Shown in pieces: positions 41,831 to 52,272 of a stretch of 64,000 nt of DNA. Every line of letters begins with the position of its first letter. Within the stretch, counting starts at the first letter, position 1. This stretch comes from Pleomorphomonas oryzae DSM 16300. Its GTDB lineage: Bacteria; Pseudomonadota; Alphaproteobacteria; Rhizobiales; Pleomorphomonadaceae. Both the position numbers and the translations under genes were made by a program. The stretch is from NCBI RefSeq assembly GCF_000422965.1, contig NZ_AUHB01000004.1, forward strand, positions 186,001 to 250,000, written 5' to 3'. The notes under the pieces are model-generated. The model saw nothing but the letters and a program-made list of their open reading frames with translations, had not been told where the DNA came from and ran no database searches.

Positions 41831-44800
41831 TCAGTCATCGCCCATGGCAACCAGCGTCGCGTTGCCGCCGGCCGCCGCCGTGTTGATCGACACCACCTGT
41901 TCCAGCGCGAAGCGGGTAAGGTAGTTGGGACCGCCCGCCTTGGGACCGGTGCCGGACAGCCCCGAGCCACCGAAGGGCTGCGAGCCGACCACCGCGCCGA
42001 TCATGTTGCGGTTGACATAGACGTTGCCGACCGGCAGCCGATCGACGATGCGCTTCACCGTCGCCTCGATGCGGGAGTGAATGCCGAGCGTCAGGCCATA
42101 GCCGCTCGCTGCGATACCCTCGATCACCTTGTCGAGGTCCTTCGCCTTGTAGCGGACGATGTGCAGGACCGGTCCGAACACTTCCCGATCAAGCGCCGCC
42201 GCATTGGGGAGTTCGATGACGGTCGGCCCGAAATAGGTACCGTCGGCTAGCGCGCCCTCCGGCGTTTCACCATTGAACAGCACCCCTCCCTTACCCTGCC
42301 AGGCTGCCACGTGAACGGCGAGCTTTTCCGTCTGTTCGCGATCGATGATCGGACCGACATCGGTTTCCGGCCGTCGCGGATCGCCGACCTTGAGTTCAGC
42401 CGCCGCGCCGGTGACGAGGCCGATCATGTGGTCGGCAACGTCCTCCTGCACGAACAGCAGGCGAAGCGCCGAGCAGCGCTGGCCGGCCGAGCGGAAGGCC
42501 GAGGTGATGACGTCGTCGGTCACCTGCTCGCCAAGCGCCGTGGCATCGACGATCATGGCATTGAGGCCGCCGGTCTCGGCGATCAGCGGCACGATCGGCC
42601 CGCGCTTGGCGGCGAGCGCCCGGTTGATGGCAAAGGCGGTGTCCGTGGAGCCGGTAAAGGCGACGCCGGCAATACGCGGATCGGCGGTAAGTGCCGCGCC
42701 GGTCGTGCCGTCGCCAACCAGAAGCGCCAGCGCCGACACCGGCACGCCGGCCTCGTGCAGCAGCTTCACTGCCATGGCGCCGATGAGCGGCGTCTGCTCG
42801 GCAGGTTTGGCCACCACGGCATTGCCGGCGGCGAGCGCCGCTGCGGTTTGGCCCACGAAGATGGCCAGCGGGAAGTTCCAGGGCGCGATGGTGGCGAACA
42901 CGCCGCGGCCGCGATAGCCGAGCCGATTTTCCTCGCCGGTCGGGCCGGGCATGGTGACGGGTGCCCCGAACAGACGCCGGGCCTCGGCAGCGTAATAGCG
43001 GCAGAAATCGACCGCCTCGCGGACCTCGGCAATACCGTCAGCCAGTGTCTTGCCCGCTTCGAGTGCCAGCACGGCTAGAAATGCCGGGAGGCGATCCTCA
43101 AGCAAATCGGCTGCCCGCTCGAGCACACCCGCCCGGATCTCGGCCGGCGTCTCGGACCATGCGCGGAAGCCGTCAGCCACCGAGGCGATTGCTTTCCTGG
43201 TGACGTCGGCATCGGCGTCGATAGCCCGGCCGATCTCCGTCTTGCCATCGATCGGCGACAAGAGACCGCGCGACGCGCCCGCCGCATCGTCGCCATTGAT
43301 GATCGAGGCGGCTGTGCCGAAATGGCTGCCCACCATGGCGATGGCTTTCAGCAACGGTTCCAACGCCTGTTCGTCGGCGAGCTCCAGCCCACGCGAGTTG
43401 CGGCGCGCACCGAACAGGTCGGCAGGCAGCGGGATGCGGGCATGACGGGCGCGGTCGCCGCCAGCCAGAACGTCGGCGGGACGCTTGAGCAAGGTCGAGA
43501 TCTCCACTTTGGCATCGCCGACGGCGGCGACGAAGGATGAGTTGGCGCCATTTTCCAGAAGGCGGCGAACGAGATAGGCGAGAAGATCCTTGTGGCCGCC
43601 GACCGGCGCATAGATGCGGCAGGGCTGGCCGTCCTTCTCCGTCACTTCGCGGTAGAGCGTGTCGCCCATGCCATGCAGCCGCTGGAACTCAAAATGCCGG
43701 TTGGTTCCGGCAATTTCCGACACTTCCGCCACCGTCAGCGCGTTGTGCGTGGCGAACTGGGGATAGAGGCGAGGTCGGGCGTTGAGCAGCTTCTCGGCAC
43801 AGACGAGATAGGAAAGATCGGTCGACGCCTTGCGGGTGAACAGCGGATAGTCGGCAAGGCCGCGCTCCTGGCCCCGCTTCATCTCGGTGTCCCAATAGGC
43901 TCCCTTGACGAGGCGGACCATGAAGCGGCGGTTCAGGCTTTCGGCGAGATCGATCATGTAGTCGATCACCGCCGGCGCCCGCTTCTGATAGGCCTGCACG
44001 GCAAGGCCGAAGCCATCCCAGCCGGCGAGCGACGGATCGCTGGCGACGGCGGCGATCACGTCGAGCGACAGCTTCAGGCGGTCAGCCTCCTCGGCATCGA
44101 CCGTCAGGTTGAGGTCGTAAGCCTTCGCCGCCCGCGACAGCTCCAAGAGCTTCGGCACCAGTTCGGCCATCACCCGCTCGGCATTCAGCGCCTCGTAGCG
44201 CGGATGCAGCGCCGACAGCTTGACCGAAATACCCGGCCGGGCCGGCAATGGTTCTGAGCCTGCCGATTTACCGATCGCCTCGATCGCCATGGCGTAATCG
44301 GCAAAATAGCGTGCCGCATCGGCAGCGGTGCGGGCGCCCTCGCCCAGCATATCGTAGGAGTGGCGGTAGCCCTTGCCGCCAAGACTGCGGGCGCGCGCAA
44401 GTGCCGCCTCGATCGAGGTACCCAGCACGAACTGATGGCCCATGATCTTCATAGCCTGCCGCGTGGCGGCGCGCACCGGCGGCATGCCCAGGCGCTTGAC
44501 GAGGCCGGTGAAAACGTTCTCCGGCGTTTCGCCCGGCTGCAGCACGCGCGTGGTGACGCCCAGCGCCCAGCCGGACGCCGCGACCAGCCAGGGGTCCTCG
44601 CCCTTGCCATGGAAGCCGAAGGCGGCCGAAGCGAGCTTGTCCTCGATCAGCTTGTCGGCCGTGGCGCCATCGGGCACGCGGAGCAACGCCTCGGCCATCA
44701 CCATGATGGCCAGGCCTTCGCGCGTCGTCAGCGAATAGGCTTTCAGGAAATCCTCGACGCCGCCGATCGCCGATTTGCCGTCGCGAATGGCGGTGATGAG

Positions 44801-44947
44801 GCGGCTGGCGTGCGCGTCGACACGCGCCCGCGCTTCTGGATCCTCAGGTCGGGTCGCCAGGAGACGGCGAACCACAACGGCCTCGTCTTCCGCATAGGGC
44901 GGCGAAAAGCGCGGAGCCCGGAGGGGCTCGGAAAGAACTGCGGACAT
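41831..44947 (-). CDS. putA: Bifunctional proline dehydrogenase / P5C dehydrogenase PutA
   Basis: This 1038-residue enzyme oxidises proline to glutamate. The PRODH barrel (about 150-470) contains RRFMVRLVKGAYWD and FATHNALTVAEV. The aldehyde dehydrogenase half (about 530-1010) contains APWNFPLAIFVGQTAAALAAGNAVVAKPAEQTP, the general-base Glu in IAETGGLN and the nucleophile Cys in GQRCSALR. The N-terminus lacks the ribbon-helix-helix DNA-binding domain of enterobacterial PutA, so regulation must be separate, by the divergent Lrp-type protein. CCGGAGA precedes the ATG. Confidence 0.96.
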   Translation of the reverse strand: MSAVLSEPLRAPRFSPPYAEDEAVVVRRLLATRPEDPEARARVDAHASRLITAIRDGKSAIGGVEDFLKAYSLTTREGLAIMVMAEALLRVPDGATADKLIEDKLASAAFGFHGKGEDPWLVAASGWALGVTTRVLQPGETPENVFTGLVKRLGMPPVRAATRQAMKIMGHQFVLGTSIEAALARARSLGGKGYRHSYDMLGEGARTAADAARYFADYAMAIEAIGKSAGSEPLPARPGISVKLSALHPRYEALNAERVMAELVPKLLELSRAAKAYDLNLTVDAEEADRLKLSLDVIAAVASDPSLAGWDGFGLAVQAYQKRAPAVIDYMIDLAESLNRRFMVRLVKGAYWDTEMKRGQERGLADYPLFTRKASTDLSYLVCAEKLLNARPRLYPQFATHNALTVAEVSEIAGTNRHFEFQRLHGMGDTLYREVTEKDGQPCRIYAPVGGHKDLLAYLVRRLLENGANSSFVAAVGDAKVEISTLLKRPADVLAGGDRARHARIPLPADLFGARRNSRGLELADEQALEPLLKAIAMVGSHFGTAASIINGDDAAGASRGLLSPIDGKTEIGRAIDADADVTRKAIASVADGFRAWSETPAEIRAGVLERAADLLEDRLPAFLAVLALEAGKTLADGIAEVREAVDFCRYYAAEARRLFGAPVTMPGPTGEENRLGYRGRGVFATIAPWNFPLAIFVGQTAAALAAGNAVVAKPAEQTPLIGAMAVKLLHEAGVPVSALALLVGDGTTGAALTADPRIAGVAFTGSTDTAFAINRALAAKRGPIVPLIAETGGLNAMIVDATALGEQVTDDVITSAFRSAGQRCSALRLLFVQEDVADHMIGLVTGAAAELKVGDPRRPETDVGPIIDREQTEKLAVHVAAWQGKGGVLFNGETPEGALADGTYFGPTVIELPNAAALDREVFGPVLHIVRYKAKDLDKVIEGIAASGYGLTLGIHSRIEATVKRIVDRLPVGNVYVNRNMIGAVVGSQPFGGSGLSGTGPKAGGPNYLTRFALEQVVSINTAAAGGNATLVAMGDD

Positions 44948-45121
44948 CTGATCTCCGGAAGGTTGCTACCTTGATACGGCGGCTTCTGTTTATAATCCGC
45001 AGGATAGCAGCAGCCTTTCGGTGACAGTCTCCTTATTGAGGTATAGAATCGGGGCTATTCGCGGAATGAACCGTTCGCTTCCGTGAATCATCCGGATTTG
45101 CCTGTCTTGAGGGGGCTTGCA
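44948..45121. promoter_or_regulatory. putA-putR divergent promoter region
   Basis: This 174-bp gap is AT-richer than its flanks. It contains TTATAAAC (minus, possible putA -10) and GGTATAGAAT (plus, possible regulator -10 near 45041). Lrp-type regulators bind loosely conserved sites, and none can be drawn with confidence. Confidence 0.4.
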
Positions 45122-45625
45122 ATGGCGGCAGCAGGGAGCGACCGTTCTCATCACGGCAAGGATATTCCGGGCCTCGATCGCATCGACCGCCGGATCCTTG
45201 CCGCGTTGCAGGAAGACGGCCGGATCACCAATCTGGAACTCGCCGAGAAGATCGGCATGTCTGCGACAGCCACTGCCGAACGCGTTAAACGACTATCGCG
45301 CGACGGTTTCATCATTGGTTATACGGCGCGCCTCGACCCGTTGCATCTCCAGCGTGGCCTTCTGGTCTTCGTCGAGATCAAGCTCGATCGCATGAACCCC
45401 GAGGTATTCACCACCTTTGCCACGGCGGTGAAAAAGGCGCCGGAGGTTCTTGAATGTCACCTGATTGCCGGTGGCTTCGACTATCTCGTCAAGGCGCGCG
45501 TCCGGGACATGGAAGCCTATCGCGAATTCCTGTCCGAGGTGCTGATGACGCTGCCGGGTGTGCGCGAAACTCACACCTATCCGGTCATGGAGGAGGTGAA
45601 AAACACCACCATGCTACCGGTGTGA
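45122..45625 (+). CDS. putR: Lrp/AsnC family regulator (probable proline-responsive PutR)
   Basis: This 167-residue regulator has an N-terminal HTH (about 18-75: LDRIDRRILAALQEDGRITNLELAEKIGMSATATAERVKRL) and a C-terminal RAM effector domain (about 80-150: FVEIKLDRMNPEVFTTFATAVKKAPEVLECHLIAGGFDYLVKARV). Divergent placement from putA matches alphaproteobacterial PutR, which activates putA with proline. GAGGGGG precedes the ATG at 45122; a weaker GTG start exists at 45083. Confidence 0.88.
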   Translation: MAAAGSDRSHHGKDIPGLDRIDRRILAALQEDGRITNLELAEKIGMSATATAERVKRLSRDGFIIGYTARLDPLHLQRGLLVFVEIKLDRMNPEVFTTFATAVKKAPEVLECHLIAGGFDYLVKARVRDMEAYREFLSEVLMTLPGVRETHTYPVMEEVKNTTMLPV

Positions 45626-45701
45626 CGCACTTTCGGCAGCTTGACCAACCTGTCGGGCCGGCGCTACCACAGCGACCGTCTATTGCCCGACCGGAGCCCC
45701 G

Positions 45702-46628
45702 ATGACCGCCGCCTTCGAGACCGCCCTCGCCGACTTTGCCTCCGTACTTGAGGCAGGTCTTGCGGCACGCCTGGACACGGCGCCCCAATCCGGCGAAATC
45801 GCCCGACCGGCACGGCTTGTTGAAGCCATGCGGCATGCCGTGCTCGCCGGTGGCAAGCGCCTCAGGCCATTTCTGCTGGTCGAAGTGGCGCGCCTTCTCA
45901 ATCCTGGCCTGACCGTCGCAGCGCTGATGCCGGCGGCATCGGCCATCGAATGTCTGCACTGCTATTCGCTTGTTCATGACGACCTGCCGGCCATGGACGA
46001 CGACGCGCTCCGGCGCGGTCGCCCCACCGTCCACGTCGCCTATGACGAGGCAACCGCCATTCTGGCCGGTGATGCCCTGCTGACGCTCGCCTTCGATCTG
46101 CTCGCCGATCCTGCCTGCCACGCCGATCCGGCGGTGCGGGCGGCGCTGGTGCTCGATCTCGCCCGCGCCGGCGGCCTCGGTGGCATGGTCGGCGGCCAGA
46201 TGCTCGACCTTGCGGCGGAAGGCCGGTTCGGCGACGGCGCAGCCCCCAACGAGGCCGATATCCGCATATTGCAGGCCATGAAAACCGGCGCGCTGATCCG
46301 CGCCGCCACGGTGATGGGCGCCCGGCTCGGCGGCGCCACAGCGGAAGAGATCGGGCGTTTCAGCCGCTTCGGCGACATCCTGGGCCTTGCCTTCCAGCTC
46401 GCCGACGATCTGCTCGACGTCACCGCCACCGAGAGCGAGATGGGCAAGGCCGTGGCCAAAGACGCCGCCCATGGCAAGGGAACGCTGGTGGCGCGGCTTG
46501 GCATCAGTGCCGTGCGTTCGGAACTCGACCGGCTCGTTGCGGAAGCAACGGACCTGCTCGCGCCCTGGGGCGCTCGCTCCGAGACGCTCGCCGCCGCCGC
46601 GCACTTCGTCGCCGAGAGGCGACGCTGA
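45702..46628 (+). CDS. ispA: Polyprenyl (farnesyl/geranyl) diphosphate synthase
   Basis: This 308-residue soluble prenyltransferase elongates DMAPP with IPP. The first aspartate-rich motif is DDLPAMDDD within LVHDDLPAMDDDALRRGRPTVH, where the extra residues are typical of the IspA class. The second is FQLADDLLD. MRHAVLAGGKRLRPFLL and GGQMLDLA are also present. GGAG precedes the ATG at 45702. It converges with ispG, encoding an earlier step of the same isoprenoid route. Confidence 0.9.
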   Translation: MTAAFETALADFASVLEAGLAARLDTAPQSGEIARPARLVEAMRHAVLAGGKRLRPFLLVEVARLLNPGLTVAALMPAASAIECLHCYSLVHDDLPAMDDDALRRGRPTVHVAYDEATAILAGDALLTLAFDLLADPACHADPAVRAALVLDLARAGGLGGMVGGQMLDLAAEGRFGDGAAPNEADIRILQAMKTGALIRAATVMGARLGGATAEEIGRFSRFGDILGLAFQLADDLLDVTATESEMGKAVAKDAAHGKGTLVARLGISAVRSELDRLVAEATDLLAPWGARSETLAAAAHFVAERRR

Positions 46629-46637
46629 TCCCAGAGC

Positions 46638-47894
46638 TTATTCCGCCGCCGGCTTACGGTTGGCGCCGTCGCCGAAGCGCTGCTCGATATAGTCGAGCAC
46701 CAGCGTCTGGAAATCGCGCGCGATGGTCGGGCCGCGCAGCGTCGCCGCCTTCTCTCCGTCGATGAACACCGGCGCCGCCGGATTCTCACCGGTACCGGGC
46801 AAGGAGATGCCGATATCGGCATGCTTGGATTCGCCAGGGCCGTTGACGATGCAGCCCATCACCGCCACCTGCAGCGCCTCGACGCCAGGATAGCGCTGCC
46901 GCCATTCCGGCATGGCATCGCGGATCTGGTCCTGGATGGTCTTGGCCAGTTCCTGGAACACCGTCGACGTCGTGCGGCCACAGCCGGGGCAGGCGGCGAC
47001 GATCGGCACGAAGCTGCGGAAGCCCATCACCTGCAACAGCTCCTGCGCCACCATCACCTCGCGCGTGCGGTCCCCACCCGGTTCCGGCGTCAGCGACACA
47101 CGGATGGTATCGCCGATGCCATGCTGCAGCAGGTAGCCCATCGACGCCGACGAGGCGACGATGCCCTTGGTGCCCATGCCGGCCTCGGTGAGACCGAGAT
47201 GAAGGGCATAATCGCCGCGCGACGCCAGCTCGCCATAGACGGCGATCAGGTCCTGCACCTGGCTGACCTTGGCCGACAGCACGATGCGATCGCGGGCAAG
47301 ACCGATTTCTTCGGCGCGGGCCGCCGACAGCAGTGCCGACTGCACCATGGCCTCGCGCATCACTTCCTGCGCGGTCATCGGCGAGCCCTTCGCCTTGTTC
47401 TCGTCCATCAGGCGCGTTGCCAGCTCCTGGTCGAGCGAACCCCAGTTGACGCCGATCCGCACCGCCTTGCCGTGGCGGGCAGCGATTTCCACGATATCGC
47501 TGAAATGCCGGTCACGCTTGGCGCGGACACCGACATTGCCGGGGTTGATGCGGTACTTGGCGAGCGCCTCTGCGCAGGCCGGGAAATCGGCAAGCAGCCG
47601 GTGGCCGATGAAATGAAAGTCGCCGATCAACGGCACGTCGACGCCGACCCGATCGAGCCGCTCGCGGATGCGCGGCACGGCAGCGGCGCTCTCGTCGCGA
47701 TCGACGGTGATGCGTACCAGTTCCGAGCCGGCCCGAGCGAGCGCCATCACCTGCGCCACCGTGGCATCGACGTCGGCGGTATCGGTGTTGGTCATCGACT
47801 GGACGACGACGGGTGCGTCGCCGCCGATCGTCACCTTGCCGACGACGACGGGAACCGAGCGGCGGCGCGGCGCCGGACCGAAGGAGCTGGGCAT
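46638..47894 (-). CDS. ispG: 4-hydroxy-3-methylbut-2-enyl-diphosphate synthase (IspG/GcpE)
   Basis: This 418-residue Fe-S enzyme of the MEP isoprenoid pathway has a TIM-barrel half starting [24 protein letters not shown], with [11 protein letters not shown] and [10 protein letters not shown]. The cluster domain provides ligands [10 protein letters not shown] and [12 protein letters not shown] (three Cys plus Glu). The ATG at 47894 fits the conserved N-terminus. The longer open frame running on to 48611 is antisense to zur and is not a fusion. zur lies 13 bp upstream on the same strand. Confidence 0.96.
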   Translation of the reverse strand: MPSSFGPAPRRRSVPVVVGKVTIGGDAPVVVQSMTNTDTADVDATVAQVMALARAGSELVRITVDRDESAAAVPRIRERLDRVGVDVPLIGDFHFIGHRLLADFPACAEALAKYRINPGNVGVRAKRDRHFSDIVEIAARHGKAVRIGVNWGSLDQELATRLMDENKAKGSPMTAQEVMREAMVQSALLSAARAEEIGLARDRIVLSAKVSQVQDLIAVYGELASRGDYALHLGLTEAGMGTKGIVASSASMGYLLQHGIGDTIRVSLTPEPGGDRTREVMVAQELLQVMGFRSFVPIVAACPGCGRTTSTVFQELAKTIQDQIRDAMPEWRQRYPGVEALQVAVMGCIVNGPGESKHADIGISLPGTGENPAAPVFIDGEKAATLRGPTIARDFQTLVLDYIEQRFGDGANRKPAAE

Positions 47895-47907
47895 GCGTCG
47901 GAAATCC

Positions 47908-48429
47908 TCAACTGTGGCTGTGCGAATGGACGTGGTGATGGTGGCCGGCCGATCGGCAGGCGGCGCAAAGGCCGCGCACCTCGAGCACCGAGGCCGACGG
48001 CGAAAAGCCTTCAGCTGCCGCGATGCCGGCCAGCAAGCCGCCGAGTTCGGCCGGCTCGGCCTCGGTTGCCGAGCCGCAGTTCTCGCAGAGCAGGAACACC
48101 AAGGGCGCCTCTGGACCCGAGGCGGCATGGCCATGCTCGTCGATGCAGGCAAGGAAAGCGTTGCGGCTCTCGATGCGGTGGGCGAACCGATGGGCGACCA
48201 GGAAATCCAAGGCACGGTAAACCGAGATCGGGCTCGGACGGCGTGTCTTCCCGGCAATGCGGTCCATGATCTCATAGGCCGACACCGGCGCATGGCTTTC
48301 CAGCATCGCCTCAAGCACCTGCCGCCGCTGTTCGGTGAGGCGCAGCCCCTCATCGCGGCAGCGCTCCTCGGCGCGGGCCACGGCACGGCTGCGGCAGACC
48401 TGATGATCGTGGTCGGAATCGTCGAGCAA
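47908..48429 (-). CDS. zur: Fur family regulator, probably Zur
   Basis: This 173-residue metal-dependent repressor has a winged helix (about 15-85: [43 protein letters not shown]) and a dimerisation/metal domain with [18 protein letters not shown], the zinc-site CENCGS and a second pair CAAC. The tail [11 protein letters not shown] is strongly histidine-rich. The Zur assignment rests on the sequence style and this tail; no znu genes are nearby. The start is TTG at 48429 with GGAGAG upstream, because no ATG or GTG gives a full HTH. Confidence 0.8.
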   Translation of the reverse strand: MLDDSDHDHQVCRSRAVARAEERCRDEGLRLTEQRRQVLEAMLESHAPVSAYEIMDRIAGKTRRPSPISVYRALDFLVAHRFAHRIESRNAFLACIDEHGHAASGPEAPLVFLLCENCGSATEAEPAELGGLLAGIAAAEGFSPSASVLEVRGLCAACRSAGHHHHVHSHSHS

Positions 48430-48531
48430 GGTTCTCTCCAAGCGTCCGCACAGTATATAGTCGGCCGAACCGTCCGGAGAAAGACTGATTGTCGCGCCGG
48501 CCAGTTCATCTTTCCGAGTTCGAGGCCCGTC

Positions 48532-49389
48532 ATGCGTTTTCCAGCCGTCGACCGCAGCATCCTGATTACCGGCGCCTCCTCCGGCATCGGCTTTGCCGCC
48601 ACCACCATCATGGCCGGCCGCGGCTGGCGAGTGTTTGCGACGGTACGCCGGGAAGAAGATCGCCAACGCCTGGCAGCGATTGCGGGCGTGACGCCGCTCC
48701 TGATGGATTATGCCGACCCCGCCTCGATCGCCGCCACCGCCGACGCGGTACTGGATGCGACCGGCGGCCGGCTCGGCGCCCTCTACAACAACGGCGCCTA
48801 TGGCCAGCCCGGAGCGCTGGAGGATCTCTCCACCGAGGTGCTTCGGCACGTCTTCGAGGTCAACGTTCTCGGCTGGCACGATCTCACGCGCCGGCTGATC
48901 CCGGCCATGCGGCAGGCCGGCGCCGGACGCATCGTCATGTGCTCGTCGATCCTCGGTTTCCTGTCGATGCCCTATCGAGGCGCCTACAACGCTTCCAAGC
49001 ATGCCATCGAAGGCCTCGCCGACAGCTGGCGGCTGGAACTGATTGACGCCGGCATCCACGTCGCCACCATCCAGCCAGGGCCGATCGCCACCAACTTCTC
49101 GTCGACCGCCATGAAGAAGTTTCATGACAATATCGACGTGGAAGGTTCCGCCAACGCCGCGGGCTACCGTCAGCGGCTCGCCGACATGCAGCGGCCGCCA
49201 GAAGCGTCCTTCTTCCGCAAGCCACCGGAAGCGGTGGTGGACTGTCTCGTTCACGCCTGCGAATCAGACCGGCCGCGTCCCTACTACCGGGTAACCTGGC
49301 TCACCAAGGGTGCAGCCGTCGTCAAACACCTCCTGCCGGCCTCGTTGTTCGTTGCCTTGCTGCATCGCGCCGCCAGGGCCGGTAATTGA
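48532..49389 (+). CDS. Short-chain dehydrogenase/reductase (SDR)
   Basis: This 285-residue classical SDR has the cofactor loop TGASSGIG (13-20), an NNG-type motif in [11 protein letters not shown], the catalytic Ser in VMCSSILG and the YNASK pair, followed by PGPIATNF. An Arg pattern after beta-2 (ATVRREEDR) favours NADP. The C-terminal 80 residues resemble the retinol/steroid-type SDR group. The substrate is unknown. GAGG lies upstream of the ATG at 48532; the larger open frame upstream is antisense to zur and ispG. Confidence 0.85.
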   Translation: MRFPAVDRSILITGASSGIGFAATTIMAGRGWRVFATVRREEDRQRLAAIAGVTPLLMDYADPASIAATADAVLDATGGRLGALYNNGAYGQPGALEDLSTEVLRHVFEVNVLGWHDLTRRLIPAMRQAGAGRIVMCSSILGFLSMPYRGAYNASKHAIEGLADSWRLELIDAGIHVATIQPGPIATNFSSTAMKKFHDNIDVEGSANAAGYRQRLADMQRPPEASFFRKPPEAVVDCLVHACESDRPRPYYRVTWLTKGAAVVKHLLPASLFVALLHRAARAGN

Positions 49390-49564
49390 CGAGACGGGAC
49401 CGAGATTTGGAGGGCGGCGGACCCTACCGACCTCATTTTTGGCGCTGCCCGCGAAACGGGCGGAAAACATTGGCCGCCGTCTTCACATCAGCGACATCAT
49501 CGGCGTAGAGTATCCCTTGCGTGGGGTGGGATCGGACGCCTGCCTCGGTGAAGGAGAGCGTGAG

Positions 49565-50122
49565 GTGACGATCGCCGTCTCGCCGGACGCACACCCGGCG
49601 CTGGTGTTGAACGCGGACTATCGCCCGCTGAGCTATTTCCCCTTGTCGCTCTGGTCCTGGCAGGATGCGATCAAGGCGGTCTTCCTCGACCGGGTGAATA
49701 TCGTTTCCGAATACGACGTGCTGGTGCGCAGCCCCAGCTTCGAATTTCATTTGCCGTCGGTCGTCTCGCTCAAGACCTTCGTCAAGCCGTCGCGCCAGCC
49801 GGCTTTCACCCGTTTCAACGTGTTCCTGCGCGATCGCTTCGAATGCCAGTATTGCGGCAGCCACGAGGACTTGACCTTCGACCACCTGATCCCGCGCTCC
49901 AAAGGCGGCCAGACCACCTGGGAGAACGTCGTCGCCGCCTGTTCGGCCTGCAATCTCAGGAAGGCCGACAAGACGGTATCCGAGGTCGGCATGACGCTGG
50001 CCGGTCCGCCGTTCGCGCCCACCGTGCACGACCTGCACAACAATGGCCGGCTGTTCCCGCCCAACCATCTGCACAAAAGCTGGCTGGACTTTCTCTACTG
50101 GGATGTCGAACTCGATCCCTGA
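49565..50122 (+). CDS. HNH endonuclease domain protein
   Basis: This 185-residue protein has an N-terminal region (VLNADYRPLSYFPLSLWSWQDAIKAVFLDRVNIV) and an HNH domain at about 90-150. The zinc pairs are CQYCGS and CSACN, and the active motif is FDHLIPRSKGGQTTWENVV. This single-gene family is common in alphaproteobacteria as a chromosomal gene without a methylase or integrase, and its role is not known to me. The GTG at 49565 with AGGAGAG upstream was chosen; the open frame further upstream is low-homology sequence. Confidence 0.83.
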   Translation: MTIAVSPDAHPALVLNADYRPLSYFPLSLWSWQDAIKAVFLDRVNIVSEYDVLVRSPSFEFHLPSVVSLKTFVKPSRQPAFTRFNVFLRDRFECQYCGSHEDLTFDHLIPRSKGGQTTWENVVAACSACNLRKADKTVSEVGMTLAGPPFAPTVHDLHNNGRLFPPNHLHKSWLDFLYWDVELDP

Positions 50123-50136
50123 TCTTGAAAATCGGG

Positions 50137-52272
50137 TCAGGCCAGAAGCTGTTCGACCGCCTGCCGCTCGCGGGAAATCCGCCGCAGAATTTCCGAGCGC
50201 ACGGTCGGCGCGCCGAAATAATAGCCCTGCAATTCGTGACAGCCGGCCCGCTTCAGCGCTTCCGCTTCCTCGGCCATTTCGATGCCCTCAGCCGTCACTT
50301 CGGCACCAAGCGTCTCGGCCAGCGCCACCGCCGCCTGCACGAGGCTCTGCGAGGCTGGGTCTCGGATGACGTCGATCACCACGGAGCGGTCGATCTTTAC
50401 CTTGTCGAAGGCAAACCGGCGCAGATAGGCAACCGACGAGAAGCCGGTGCCGAAATCATCGAGAGCCACCGACACGCCGAGCGCATGCAGCGCCTCGACA
50501 CTGCGGCGCGCCCGCTCCGGCTCGGACGCCAGGAAGCTTTCGGTAATGTCGATCTCCAGCCGGCTCGGCGACATGCCCGCCGCCTTGAGAATTCCTCTGA
50601 GACTGTCGGGAAAGCCGGGATCGCGAAACTGGGCGGCAAAAACATTGACCACCATCTTGAGGTCGCCGAATGACTTGGCATCACGGGCGACACGGCGCAG
50701 CACGTAGGTGCCGATCAGATCGCTCATCCCGGCTTCCTCGGCAACGGCGAGGAAGATCGCCGGACTGACCGGGCCGGCTGGGCGAATCCAGCGGATCAGC
50801 GCCTCGACCGCGGAGATACTGCCGGTCTTTGCCGAGATGACCGGCTGGTAATGCACCTGAAGTCCATCATTCGCCACCGCCTCGCGCAGCTCCGCCGCCA
50901 GCGTCGCCCGTGCCTGACGATCGGCATCCATGGCGGCATCGTAGAGATCGACACGGTTCTTGCCGCCAGCTTTGGCAGCATACATGGCGACATCCGCCCG
51001 ACGCACAAGTTCGCCCGGCGTCAGCCGGCCATCGAAATCAGCCGCCACCCCCACCGAACAGCCGACCTTCACCGTTCTCCCCTCGAAGTCGAAGGCCTCG
51101 TCGAGGAAATCAACAAAATTCCCGCCCAGCGAGCATGCCCGCTCGACTGCCAGGTTGCCCTCGACCACCACGGCAAACTCATCGCCACCGAGCCGAGCCA
51201 GCACGCCTTCGCTGCCAACCAGCGCACGGAAGCCGGCCGCCGCTGCCCGGATCAGCCGGTCGCCGACATCATGACCATAGGTGTCGTTCACCTCCTTGAA
51301 GCCATCGAGATCGGCGAACAGCACGGCAATCGAATGGCGGGGGGCGGCATAGGCGGTGGTAAGGCACTGATGGAAAGAGGCCCGATTGGGAAGGCCGGAC
51401 AGCGGGTCATGGCTCGCCGCATGGCGGGCCGTCGTCTCGTCGTGGCGCAGGCCGCTCATCATCTTCCAGATGGTCACGACGAGAACGCCCATCACCACGA
51501 AGAGCAGCAAGAGCACTGCCAGCACCGGCAGGCGAGCGCGTTCCATTGCCTCGGTGCCCGACACACGCGGTTCCCAGCCAATGGAACCGAGGAAAGCGCC
51601 CGAAACGGACATCAGCGGGACCGCATCTTCCCCAACCGGGGCCGGACCGAATGTCAGGTGCCGCACGCCGAGCGCCTCGGCCATCGCGGCAAACTCCGTT
51701 CCGGTCATCGGTCGTCCGACCAGAAGATAGCGGGGAGAACCGGCCCTCGCACCGCTGGCATGCGGCTCGATTTTGCGCACACCCGCCGCCAACGGCCCGA
51801 GACGCGACTGCACAAAGCCGGAGGCAGGCTGATCCGGCTTCAAACGTGTGGCGGCAATGAGAGCGGCAATATCGGGCTGGCTGACGCCGATCCCATCCAG
51901 CCCCACCGCTCTGCCCTCATGAAAGGTTCGGATCGGCGCGCCGTTAGCATCAGCGATCAACAACGTGTCGAAAAAGCGCCCGCTTTCGGCGGGAAGGCGT
52001 AGGTCGCCGCCCACCGTGGCCGCGTTGTTTTCATCCAGCGCGGCGCCATTCCAGGCGGCGAACTCGGCAGCGGCAAACCCCATGCGGGTAAGCGCCTCGT
52101 CTCTCAGCACGTCGACCACGCGCGCAATGCCACGCCGATCGATGTCGTTGACCTCGGCCGCCATGCGCGCCATGGCCAGATAGACCACCGCTGCCGCGGC
52201 AAGCGCCGTCAGCGCGGTCGGGACGACCACACCAAAGACGAATTCCATCCAGCGGCGGTTGGCGAAAAACAA
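50137..52272 (-). CDS. Membrane CHASE4-like GGDEF-EAL protein (c-di-GMP enzyme)
   Basis: This 711-residue inner-membrane protein has helices at about 10-33 and 245-268 flanking a periplasmic CHASE4-like sensor, then a GGDEF domain (about 285-445) with intact ARLGGDEFAV. The EAL domain (about 455-700) has VEALIRW, IDITES, LDDFGTG, VKIDRS and TAEGIE. Both activities look possible. Synthesis and breakdown of c-di-GMP would be set by the periplasmic signal. The outermost start is TTG at 52272; an ATG at 52248 is an alternative with no better ribosome-binding site. Confidence 0.88.
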   Translation of the reverse strand: MFFANRRWMEFVFGVVVPTALTALAAAAVVYLAMARMAAEVNDIDRRGIARVVDVLRDEALTRMGFAAAEFAAWNGAALDENNAATVGGDLRLPAESGRFFDTLLIADANGAPIRTFHEGRAVGLDGIGVSQPDIAALIAATRLKPDQPASGFVQSRLGPLAAGVRKIEPHASGARAGSPRYLLVGRPMTGTEFAAMAEALGVRHLTFGPAPVGEDAVPLMSVSGAFLGSIGWEPRVSGTEAMERARLPVLAVLLLLFVVMGVLVVTIWKMMSGLRHDETTARHAASHDPLSGLPNRASFHQCLTTAYAAPRHSIAVLFADLDGFKEVNDTYGHDVGDRLIRAAAAGFRALVGSEGVLARLGGDEFAVVVEGNLAVERACSLGGNFVDFLDEAFDFEGRTVKVGCSVGVAADFDGRLTPGELVRRADVAMYAAKAGGKNRVDLYDAAMDADRQARATLAAELREAVANDGLQVHYQPVISAKTGSISAVEALIRWIRPAGPVSPAIFLAVAEEAGMSDLIGTYVLRRVARDAKSFGDLKMVVNVFAAQFRDPGFPDSLRGILKAAGMSPSRLEIDITESFLASEPERARRSVEALHALGVSVALDDFGTGFSSVAYLRRFAFDKVKIDRSVVIDVIRDPASQSLVQAAVALAETLGAEVTAEGIEMAEEAEALKRAGCHELQGYYFGAPTVRSEILRRISRERQAVEQLLA

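Noticed and set aside
46638-48611. 657-residue frame suggesting an IspG fusion
   Set aside because: The extra N-terminal part is an alternate frame of the zur region; IspG has a proper ATG and conserved N-terminus at 47894.
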